Shown piece after piece: positions 1-6,439 of a stretch of 27,558 nucleotides of DNA. The notes beneath the pieces are model-generated. The model had not been told where the DNA came from. It saw only the letters and a program-made list of their open reading frames with translations, and did not search any database. Numbering within the stretch: the stretch's first letter is position 1; the number at the start of each line of letters is the position of its first letter. The position numbers and the translations under genes were made by a program. The stretch comes from SFWF01 sp964599835 (lineage in GTDB: Bacteria; Bacillota; Clostridia; Oscillospirales; Acutalibacteraceae), in assembly GCA_964599835.1 (NCBI GenBank), contig CAZRHF010000015.1, positions 1 through 27,558 on the forward strand. Reading direction: 5' to 3'.

Positions 1-2
1 CT

Positions 3-254
3 CATATGCATACAATGGAAGCCAGCGCCTGCTCCAATGCCCCTGCCGCAGAAATGGCGGAGAAATACAAGGCAGAGGGCTATGACGGCATATTCGTCAC
101 CGACCATTTTTTCAACGGCAATACAGCCGTTCCCTATGACCTTCCCTGGGACGAGCGTGTGGAATATTTCTGCAAGGGCTATGAAAACGCTCTTGAACGA
201 GGAAAGAAAATCGGATTGAAGGTGTTTTTCGGCTTTGATAGGGATACCATATAG
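3..254 (+). CDS. PHP-domain phosphoesterase, fragment cut at both ends
   Basis: The reading frame is open from the window edge. Its first codons give His-Met-His-Thr (His at 3-5 and 9-11), the HxH metal-binding start of a PHP domain. This is followed by a helix of the type AAEMAEKYKAEGYDGI and then FVTDHFFNGN, the second PHP metal motif with Asp-His. PHP proteins are metal-dependent phosphoesterases, either stand-alone histidinol-phosphatase-like enzymes or nuclease-like. The conserved strand KVFFGF is reached around 221-236, and then the frame runs into unrelated codons and stops at 252. A full PHP domain needs roughly 150-200 more residues, so the 3' part is missing. An internal ATG at 6 is probably not the true start, because the first His lies before it. 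The break falls exactly where the opposing asparagine-synthetase-like gene also breaks, so this is a join of two loci rather than natural decay of one gene. Confidence 0.75.
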   Translation, partial: HMHTMEASACSNAPAAEMAEKYKAEGYDGIFVTDHFFNGNTAVPYDLPWDERVEYFCKGYENALERGKKIGLKVFFGFDRDTI

Positions 255-1033
255 GAAGAATCAACGCCGCCCGAAAGGAAGGAGCCGAAGTTTACCCCTT
301 CGGTCTGAAGATGGGTAGATTCGGTTATGGCGTTATTAATTCTTTCTGCGGCTTCCTCATAGGTCTGCTCCACCTCGGTATAATCGGGACGGAAGAAACA
401 TTCGACGGCTATTTTGCCCTCCTTAAAGGTGAGAGTGTGACCGGGATCTAAGCGGAAAACGTTCTTATAAAATGTTTCGCTTGTGGGTACGGTGTTGAAG
501 CAAAGATAAACCGAAAGAATATCTCGGTTAAACTCTTTTACAAAGGAAGGATGTGCGTCAAAGCCCTTAAGACGCGAGGCAAAGATAAGCTCACTGTCCT
601 TCTGATAATAATACAAGGGCTTGATTCCGAAACCGTCACGGGCAAGGAACAGCGCCTTTTCTTCCCTGTTCCATATAGCCATACCGAACGAGCCGCGAAG
701 CCGTTTAACCGACTCCTTGCCCCAGACCCTGTACGCAAGAAGAACAGCCTCGTCCTGAGCGTTGGTCGACGGTTTTACACCTTCTTTATTAAGGTCGGCG
801 ACAAGGTCGGATAGGTTGTGGATGTTTCCGCTGAAGGCGATGGCGTATCCGGGTGCAGATGCATATTCGGTATTTCCCTCGGCAGGAATTTTCGAAATAC
901 GCTTTATGCCTAATTCACAGCCTTCGTCGGAATATACCGAAGAAGCAATTTCGCTTTCAGATATTCTTCCAAGCATATTTTTTATCGCTGTGGCTTTAAG
1001 CGAAGAATTTACATAGCCTGATAAAACAAACAT
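179..1033 (-). CDS. Asparagine synthetase (AsnB-like), C-terminally truncated, glutaminase nucleophile missing
   Basis: The order of motifs is that of AsnB: an N-terminal Ntn-type glutaminase domain (residues about 1-190) with the family blocks GIKPLYYY and LIFASRLKG, then the start of the ATP-pyrophosphatase domain with the PP-loop SGGVDSS near residue 255. AsnB normally makes asparagine from aspartate, ATP and glutamine. Two oddities are visible. The protein starts Met-Phe-Val instead of Met-Cys-Gly, so the N-terminal Cys nucleophile is absent, and the usual RGPD and NGEIYN motifs are changed (SGNIHN). It may therefore use free ammonia or have a different role. Second, homology stops at about nt 218 (after SLSKPKNTF) and the remaining codons to 179 are antisense PHP sequence. 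A complete protein would be over 500 aa. The start at 1033 has an AAGGA-type RBS and a consensus promoter upstream. Confidence 0.8.
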   Translation of the reverse strand: MFVLSGYVNSSLKATAIKNMLGRISESEIASSVYSDEGCELGIKRISKIPAEGNTEYASAPGYAIAFSGNIHNLSDLVADLNKEGVKPSTNAQDEAVLLAYRVWGKESVKRLRGSFGMAIWNREEKALFLARDGFGIKPLYYYQKDSELIFASRLKGFDAHPSFVKEFNRDILSVYLCFNTVPTSETFYKNVFRLDPGHTLTFKEGKIAVECFFRPDYTEVEQTYEEAAERINNAITESTHLQTEGVNFGSFLSGGVDSSYMVSLSKPKNTFNPIFFPRSRAFS

Positions 1034-1078
1034 ACGGTCATTCCTTTTTTCTGCAAATACTGACTTTTTACTCCAACA

Positions 1079-1107
1079 ATTATAATTTTAAACCGACAAC
1101 TTGTCAA
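1079..1107 (-). promoter_or_regulatory. Consensus sigma-A promoter for the AsnB-like gene
   Basis: Read on the minus strand, TTGACA (1107-1102) is followed after 17 bases by TATAAT (1084-1079). Both hexamers match the consensus exactly. The -10 lies about 45 bases upstream of the ATG at 1033. The site sits back-to-back with the promoter of the MATE gene in a short divergent intergenic region (1034-1207). Confidence 0.75.
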
Positions 1108-1150
1108 TGGAAAATATATCTTAGATTTTACATTTTTCCTCAAAAAATGC

Positions 1151-1178
1151 TTGCTAATATGCGTTCTTGTGATATAAT
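1151..1178 (+). promoter_or_regulatory. Sigma-A promoter with extended -10 for the MATE gene
   Basis: TTGCTA (1151-1156), a 16-base spacer and TATAAT (1173-1178), with TG one base before the -10 (extended -10, TGATATAAT). It is about 30 bases upstream of the ATG at 1208, whose RBS is AAAGGAG at 1195-1201. Confidence 0.65.
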
Positions 1179-1207
1179 GTTCTTGTTTAACTGTAAAGGA
1201 GCAAGCT

Positions 1208-2587
1208 ATGTTTAAAAAACTTTTCGGAACCATAGATATGACTACAGGCTCTGTCTGGAAGAATATCGTTATGTTTACCTTACCGATGCTTTTGGGAAAT
1301 ATCGCCCAACAGCTTTACAGTACGGTAGATACCATTGTCGTAGGACGTTACGCAGCTAACGGTGATAACGCTATTGCCGCGGTAGGAAGCGCCCTCCCCA
1401 TACTTAATATGCTTCTGGTGCTCTTTATCGGCATATCTGCAGGAGCAAGCGTTATGGTGTCGCAATATTTCGGCGCGAAAAACCGTCAGGCCCTGTCCTA
1501 TACCGTCGGAAACTGTATAACCATTACCGCCGTCGCCTGCGCAGGTCTTATACTTGTTGCAATTTGGTTTATACCGACCGTTCTCGAGCTTTTAAATACT
1601 CCGTCGGAAATAATTGACGACTGCGCCGCATACCTTACTATTTCCCTTGTGGGAATTGCGGGAATGGCATATTATAATATTCTAAGCGGTATTATCCGCG
1701 GTCTGGGCGATTCTTTTTCGACCCTTATCTATCTTTTGGTTGCAACCGTAATTAATATCGTTCTTGATCTTATCTTTGTTATCTGCTTACATCTGGACGT
1801 CGCAGGAGTTGCCATTGCCACTATTATTTCGCAGTTTATTTCTTCGGCCCTTTGCCTTATGAAACTGACTCGGATGACAGAGCATTTCGATTTCGGCAAA
1901 AAATATCTTCGCCCGCAGTCTCAGTACGTAAAAACCGTAATAAAACTCGGACTTCCTTCAGGACTTACACAGGCAATATTCTCTTCGGCTATGATAATAG
2001 TTCAGTCTCTTACAAACTGCTTCGGCTCGCAGTTCATTGCCGCTAACGTAGTTGTAATGAGGGTTGACGGCTTCGCTATGATGCCCAACTTCTCCTTCGG
2101 AACCGCCCTTACCACCTTTGCGGGTCAGAACGTCGGAGCAGGCCGCTACGATCGCGTAATTAAGGGCGCAAAGCAGGGAACCTTAATTGCGGTAGGCTGT
2201 TCTGCGGTTATAACGGGAGTTATACTTCTCTTCGGCAAGCCGCTTATGAGTGTGTTTACCGACACTAAAGAACTGGTAGACCTTAGCTATGAGCTTATGT
2301 GTATACTTGCCTTTGGATATATCGCAATGGCCGTAACCCAGAGTCTTTCGGGCATAATGCGCGGAGCAGGGGATACCATGACTCCGATGTGGATATCGCT
2401 TATAACGACCGTCGCTATCCGCGTACCCGTCGCTTACGGTATTTCCTACCTTACCCGAAGCGAAGCTCTGCCCTTCGGCTATTCAAGATGTATTCAGATA
2501 TCGCTTCTCTGCTCCTGGGTGACGGGCGCACTTCTTACCCTGCTTTTCTATAAGCTCGGCGGCTGGAAGAAAAAGAGATTATCGTAA
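1208..2587 (+). CDS. MATE family efflux transporter
   Basis: A 459-aa membrane protein, the usual MATE length, with about 12 hydrophobic segments. The N-terminus (MTTGSVWKNIVMFTLPMLLG, then IAQQLYSTVDTIVVGRY) is the typical start of clostridial MATE proteins, and the second half repeats the fold (IKLGLPSGLTQAIFSSAM, GQNVGAGRYDR). These pumps export cationic drugs or metabolites in exchange for Na+ or H+; the substrate cannot be read from the sequence. The start is set by AAAGGAG six bases before the ATG and by a promoter just upstream. The downstream GH16 gene follows after 42 bases and is probably co-transcribed. A small ACACACAA/TTGTGTGT hairpin (2587-2605) lies between them but has no T tract. 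Confidence 0.9.
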   Translation: MFKKLFGTIDMTTGSVWKNIVMFTLPMLLGNIAQQLYSTVDTIVVGRYAANGDNAIAAVGSALPILNMLLVLFIGISAGASVMVSQYFGAKNRQALSYTVGNCITITAVACAGLILVAIWFIPTVLELLNTPSEIIDDCAAYLTISLVGIAGMAYYNILSGIIRGLGDSFSTLIYLLVATVINIVLDLIFVICLHLDVAGVAIATIISQFISSALCLMKLTRMTEHFDFGKKYLRPQSQYVKTVIKLGLPSGLTQAIFSSAMIIVQSLTNCFGSQFIAANVVVMRVDGFAMMPNFSFGTALTTFAGQNVGAGRYDRVIKGAKQGTLIAVGCSAVITGVILLFGKPLMSVFTDTKELVDLSYELMCILAFGYIAMAVTQSLSGIMRGAGDTMTPMWISLITTVAIRVPVAYGISYLTRSEALPFGYSRCIQISLLCSWVTGALLTLLFYKLGGWKKKRLS

Positions 2588-2629
2588 CACACAAATATTG
2601 TGTGTAAAAATACTTGCGAAGGTGATCTT

Positions 2630-3517
2630 ATGAAGAAAATCGACAGTAAAAAAGTGTTGGCTGAGGCCGAAAAATGCGGTGTTCCCACAACCAAGGGAGA
2701 CCGAAGCATCGTTTGGTTTGACGAATTCGACGACCGCGCTACCTTAGAGAAGCAGTGGTTTTACCGCACTCAGATGCGCTCTACCGATGCTACCCTCAAT
2801 ACTGACGAGAAGCATATCGAGGTTAAGGACAGTCTTTTAGGTCTTCATTCCTATCGCGTTGACGAAAAGGATCGCGTAGGCGAACTTGAAGGAATGGAAT
2901 GGACCCTGCCTCAGGCACTTACCACCTACGGTAAAATGGTCTTCCGCCGCGGATATCTCGAAATGCGCGCAAAGGTACCCTTCCGTCACGGGGCCTGGCC
3001 ATCCTTCTGGATGCTTACCTACGAGCCTCTTATGGAGTCCCGCCTTCGTTCCGAAATAGATATCTTTGAAATATTCTCCTCTCCCGATACCGTCGTTTGC
3101 AATCTGCATAAATCTCTTCGCGATAAGGACGGAAAGCTTGTTGCCCGATGTCAGCTTGACGGTGATATGGTGTCCAAAAAGCGTTTCACCTTTGAAAATG
3201 CCGAAAACCTGAACGATGAATACCACGTTTACGGTATGGAATGGACCGATAAGGATATTTCCTTCCTTGTGGACGGAGAACGTTACACCACAATAAGTCT
3301 TACCGAAAGCTACACCAAAAATCCCGATCTTCAGGATATGGATAATCATCAGGATTATCATTTCGTTATCCTTAATAATTTCGTCTTCACTCCCGGTCAT
3401 CACTGGTGTCCGGAAAAATATCGCATTCTGCCTGAGGACCCCTCACCGGTTGATTATTATATCGACTGGATCCGCCTTTATCAGAAGGATGGAGAAGATA
3501 TTCTTGTAGAAGAATAA
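2630..3517 (+). CDS. Glycoside hydrolase family 16-type protein, no signal peptide
   Basis: A 295-aa single-domain protein. The GH16 catalytic signature ExDxxE is clear as E142-I-D144-I-F-E147 (nucleophile, helper Asp, acid/base), preceded by the typical strand RGYLEMRAKVPF and AWPSFWML and followed by YHVYGMEWTDKDISFLVDGE. GH16 enzymes cut beta-1,3(4)-glucans, laminarin, agar, porphyran and related polymers with retention; the exact substrate is not evident. I chose the ATG at 2630 because GAAGGTGA precedes it at good distance; a GTG at 2600 would add ten unsupported residues. There is no secretion signal, unusual for a polymer-degrading GH16, so it may act on imported oligosaccharides. A strong terminator follows. 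Confidence 0.85.
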   Translation: MKKIDSKKVLAEAEKCGVPTTKGDRSIVWFDEFDDRATLEKQWFYRTQMRSTDATLNTDEKHIEVKDSLLGLHSYRVDEKDRVGELEGMEWTLPQALTTYGKMVFRRGYLEMRAKVPFRHGAWPSFWMLTYEPLMESRLRSEIDIFEIFSSPDTVVCNLHKSLRDKDGKLVARCQLDGDMVSKKRFTFENAENLNDEYHVYGMEWTDKDISFLVDGERYTTISLTESYTKNPDLQDMDNHQDYHFVILNNFVFTPGHHWCPEKYRILPEDPSPVDYYIDWIRLYQKDGEDILVEE

Positions 3518-3530
3518 AAAAATACTGCAT

Positions 3531-3563
3531 AAAGCGCGCACCCGTAAGTGGGGCGCGTTTTTT
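3531..3563 (+). terminator. Rho-independent terminator after the GH16 gene
   Basis: A GC-rich stem (GCGCGC-A-CCC pairing with GGGGCGCG, one bulged A, loop GTAAGT) is followed by TTTTTT. It ends the MATE-GH16 transcript and insulates it from the operon that starts at the promoter about 80 bases further on. Confidence 0.85.
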
Positions 3564-3642
3564 GTTAATAAAAAGTGAATAACTATGCGGTTATTAGTTA
3601 AAATTTATAAAACAAAATGTCGAATTTTGACACATTTCGTAA

Positions 3643-3671
3643 TTGACATAAGCATTGTGTTGAATTATAAT
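3643..3671 (+). promoter_or_regulatory. Perfect sigma-A promoter heading the vWA/tubulin-like operon
   Basis: TTGACA (3643-3648), exactly 17 bases, TATAAT (3666-3671): a full consensus match. A second TTGACA lies at 3627-3632. The surrounding 3564-3680 is AT-rich and carries no gene. A promoter this close to consensus would normally be strong unless repressed, which fits the HTH regulator encoded first in the operon. Confidence 0.8.
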
Positions 3672-3690
3672 TATATAAATAGGCCTTTTT

Positions 3691-3750
3691 ATACACATTT
3701 TGTTAAAACGCGGTGGAAAAAGGCTCGGTTTTCACATTTTTAATGTGTAT
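3691..3750 (+). promoter_or_regulatory. Leader with two alternative hairpins (possible attenuator)
   Basis: In the predicted 5' leader, ATACACATT (3691-3699) can pair with AATGTGTAT (3742-3750), while a nearer CACAT (3733-3737) can pair with ATGTG (3743-3747) to form a small hairpin followed at once by a TATTTTT run. The two pairings exclude each other, the layout expected of a switchable terminator. The small hairpin is AT-rich and weak, so this is tentative. Confidence 0.35.
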
Positions 3751-3760
3751 TTTTCGGAGT

Positions 3761-3849
3761 AGGAGGTGTAGATTACTCGTACGGATATCCGATTTAAATC
3801 CGCTCGGTATCCGTCTGGTAAGCGGCGTTCGTTCTACGGGCGTAAATAA
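3761..3849 (+). promoter_or_regulatory. Strong Shine-Dalgarno without ATG, hairpin, and stop-start overlap before the regulator gene
   Basis: AGGAGGTG (3761-3768) is the best SD in the leader but is not followed by ATG, GTG or TTG. The frame beginning at an ATT (3772) stays open for 25 codons and stops at TAA 3847-3849, which overlaps the ATG at 3849 (TAATG). Within it, ACGGATA-t-CCGA (3781-3792) pairs with TCGGTATCCGT (3804-3814), giving an 11-bp stem with one bulge. It may be a non-AUG leader peptide giving translational coupling, or an operator or RNA structure bound by the regulator. The regulator's own ATG lacks a clear SD, which favours coupling. Confidence 0.35.
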
Positions 3850-4121
3850 TGCTTATGGAGATCAACAAAGAAAAACTTATTAAAAATATGACCGATAATC
3901 TGCCGATGCTTAGAAGGTGTCTGGATTTAACACAGGAGGAGTTAGCAGATAAGATCGGAGTAAGCAGAAGCACTGTAATTTCTATCGAAAACAAAAAGAG
4001 AGAAATGACCTGGAATACCTTTCTGTCCCTTATGCTTCTGTTTACGAAAAACGAAGGCACAAACAAACTTCTTAATGTTTTAGAAATTTATACCGACGAA
4101 TTTCACGACTTTATAAGTTAA
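3849..4121 (+). CDS. XRE-family helix-turn-helix regulator
   Basis: A 90-aa protein that is almost entirely one HTH_3 domain. LDLTQEELADKIGVSRSTVI supplies the two DNA-binding helices, and SIENKKREMTWNTFLSLMLLF follows as in Cro/CI-type regulators. The C-terminal 25 residues have no recognisable sensor domain. As the first gene of the array, 26 bases before the vWA gene and just downstream of a consensus promoter, it most likely autoregulates the operon. The start at 3849 is chosen for the TAATG overlap described for the leader; an ATG at 3855 is the alternative and neither has a good SD. The 34-base inverted repeat at 3781-3814 is a candidate operator, but I cannot tell DNA from RNA function. 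Confidence 0.8.
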   Translation: MLMEINKEKLIKNMTDNLPMLRRCLDLTQEELADKIGVSRSTVISIENKKREMTWNTFLSLMLLFTKNEGTNKLLNVLEIYTDEFHDFIS

Positions 4122-4147
4122 AAAATTCGAGGGAAAAGGAGGAAACA

Positions 4148-6424
4148 ATGGAGAAACAAACAAGGCGAAGGTCAAGAATAGTTTCTTTCTTGACGGCGCT
4201 TTTAATGGTCGTGGGTATTTTGTTTTGCTTGGCACCTGCAGTCAGCGCGGACGAGGCAGGATACACCAAGACGCGAAAAAGCTACGAAATTGCCGTAGCC
4301 TACGATAACTCCGGTTCGATGTATGCCGAGGACTTTAATAAGCCCATTAAGGCCTGGGCGCGTGCAAAGTACGCTATGGAGGTCTTTGCCTCGATGCTTG
4401 ACTACGAGGCGGGAGATAAGCTCACCATCTATCCTATGTGGCCGGTTACGGTCAACGAAGAAAAGACGGGAGAGGTTACCAAGGTCACCATCGACGGTAT
4501 GGACGACATCAACCAGATAACCTATATGTATACGCCGAGCGCAAACGGAACCCCCTATAAGCCGGTAGAAAGCGCGTACGACGCCCTCAAAGGCTCGTCT
4601 GCCGATGAAAAATGGCTTATCGTTCTTACCGACGGACTCTTTAACGCAGGTGACGAGCCCTCCGATATAAGAGGCGATCTTATAGGTAAGGCAAAAAGCG
4701 GCATTAACGTTCAGTATCTCGGATTCGCAGACGCCGCAGATCTTAAGGCCGATACCAAAAACGGATTTCACGCCGTTAAGTGTAACGACACAAACCTGAT
4801 GTCAAATCTTATCGACATCTGCAATACCATCTTCGAAAGAAACATCCTTTCGACCGAGAAATATCTTTCGGGCAAAAAGCTTAACCTTGATATTTCTATG
4901 AAGACCCTCATCGTTTTCATTCAGGGTAAAGGCGCGGGAATAACCTCACTTACTTCTTCCGAAGGTGACGTAGGCATCAGGTACGACAGCGGGCAACGCA
5001 AATACAGCGATGTTAAATACAGTGCGGTGCACTACTATAACCAAAACGCCGCCGATCCTGAGGGAGCCAACGTTACCGATACGACCCTTTACGGTCAGGT
5101 AGTGACCTTCGGTTCCTGTACGGCAGGGGAGTACACCTTAAACTATAAGGGCGGCGAGGACGCAACCATACAGATATTTTACGAGCCTGACGTCGTTATT
5201 AAGGCCGAAATGCTTAATTCCGACGGAATTGCCGTTAAAACCGATACAGATAAGCTTTATACGGGCGAATATACCATAAACGCCTATATTGCCGACGCTA
5301 AGACCGGCGAGCAGATCGAAGAATCGGAGCTTCTCGGCGACGTTGATATAAGTATCTTCACCAAATACTCTTCCGACAGCGAGTATACTCAGCACAAAAA
5401 CAACTGCAAGATAGAGCTTCATCCCGACGAGGAATTCGAAACCTACGTTGAGGCTACATACCTTGAAAAGTATAAGGTGTCGACAAAGGATCTTGACGGC
5501 TTCGAGCTGGGCGGTCCATTCAGAATAGTAGAGCCTATTCCCGGCTTCGACATCGAGCTTACGGGTGCTGTAGAAAAGTATACGGTGGTCGACCGCGATA
5601 AATGGGAGCCTCTTAAAATAACCGTTACCCTTCAGGGCAAAAAGCTTACTCCCGAGGAGTTTAAGGGACTCGAGCTTGACGCGGAAATAATTCCCGCTAA
5701 AGAGAAATACGAAAAATTCGTGTATAGGGTAGAGGAAGCTCCGAAGGAGTCGGCCTACTACATATATGTTGCTCAGAACGAAAAGGGCGAGTTCGTAAGA
5801 CCCAAGAACGTGGGCTACACCTTTAAATTCAACGTTGAATACACCAACGAGCAGGACGAATCTGCAGAGGATTACGCCGAATGTTCATTCAAGTTCGAAA
5901 GCTATCCTCTTTGGTGGGCGGTCCTTTTCTGGAGCCTGCTGTTCCTGATACTTCTGCTTCTGTGGATCTTCTATATGACACGAAAGGTACTTCCCAAGAG
6001 GGTAGACAAGAATCCCGACGGCACCAAGATCGTAACTATGAGTGCAGGTGACCTTCCCGACAGTAACGTGCGTGTCAAGTACGACCGTAAGAGAAAACAG
6101 CTTGCCATAACCACCCTTAATGCAGTACCTTCCGACGAACGCTGTAACGCAACCTTTAATATAAGGCCCACCGATAACCGCTTCAAACGCTCTAAGGATC
6201 GCGGCTTCAATATTACCAGCATCGTTTCCAATTGCGATACCGTGGTTATCAAGAATACCGAATACGTAAAGGTCAAAAACCAATACGTCAAGGCGACCCT
6301 CATTGACCCAACCGACGACAATCCAAAGATAGTTCCTATCGATCAGTCGGCTAAAAACGGTGTAATTGAGCTTGTAAGGGGATACGATTCCACCCTTACT
6401 TGTCAGATAAAAAACTATAAGTAA
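4148..6424 (+). CDS. Secreted, membrane-anchored vWA-domain protein
   Basis: A 758-aa protein with an optimal RBS (AAAGGAGGAA). Residues 1-34 form a signal peptide (a basic start, a hydrophobic stretch and VSA before the mature end). A von Willebrand A domain follows with an intact MIDAS: D53, S55 and S57 (DxSxS), T135 in NGTPYKP, and D162 in LTDG. This fold binds protein ligands through a metal ion. Residues about 200-580 look like extracellular beta-rich modules. One transmembrane helix (about 587-612, tryptophan-rich start) is followed by a cytoplasmic tail of about 145 residues rich in beta strands. The topology suggests an outside sensor or adhesion part linked to an inside interaction part. 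Its gene ends 15 bases before the tubulin-like gene; such vWA/FtsZ-like neighbours have been noted as a putative membrane-remodelling pair. Confidence 0.85.
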   Translation: MEKQTRRRSRIVSFLTALLMVVGILFCLAPAVSADEAGYTKTRKSYEIAVAYDNSGSMYAEDFNKPIKAWARAKYAMEVFASMLDYEAGDKLTIYPMWPVTVNEEKTGEVTKVTIDGMDDINQITYMYTPSANGTPYKPVESAYDALKGSSADEKWLIVLTDGLFNAGDEPSDIRGDLIGKAKSGINVQYLGFADAADLKADTKNGFHAVKCNDTNLMSNLIDICNTIFERNILSTEKYLSGKKLNLDISMKTLIVFIQGKGAGITSLTSSEGDVGIRYDSGQRKYSDVKYSAVHYYNQNAADPEGANVTDTTLYGQVVTFGSCTAGEYTLNYKGGEDATIQIFYEPDVVIKAEMLNSDGIAVKTDTDKLYTGEYTINAYIADAKTGEQIEESELLGDVDISIFTKYSSDSEYTQHKNNCKIELHPDEEFETYVEATYLEKYKVSTKDLDGFELGGPFRIVEPIPGFDIELTGAVEKYTVVDRDKWEPLKITVTLQGKKLTPEEFKGLELDAEIIPAKEKYEKFVYRVEEAPKESAYYIYVAQNEKGEFVRPKNVGYTFKFNVEYTNEQDESAEDYAECSFKFESYPLWWAVLFWSLLFLILLLLWIFYMTRKVLPKRVDKNPDGTKIVTMSAGDLPDSNVRVKYDRKRKQLAITTLNAVPSDERCNATFNIRPTDNRFKRSKDRGFNITSIVSNCDTVVIKNTEYVKVKNQYVKATLIDPTDDNPKIVPIDQSAKNGVIELVRGYDSTLTCQIKNYK

Positions 6425-6439
6425 ACGGAGGAAATATAA

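Noticed and set aside
2837..3403. A 188-codon minus-strand frame within the GH16 gene
   Set aside because: Antisense of a clear GH16 protein, no RBS or recognisable motif.
5885..6321. Two overlapping minus-strand frames at the 3' end of the vWA gene
   Set aside because: They overlap each other and the vWA cytoplasmic tail, with no support of their own.
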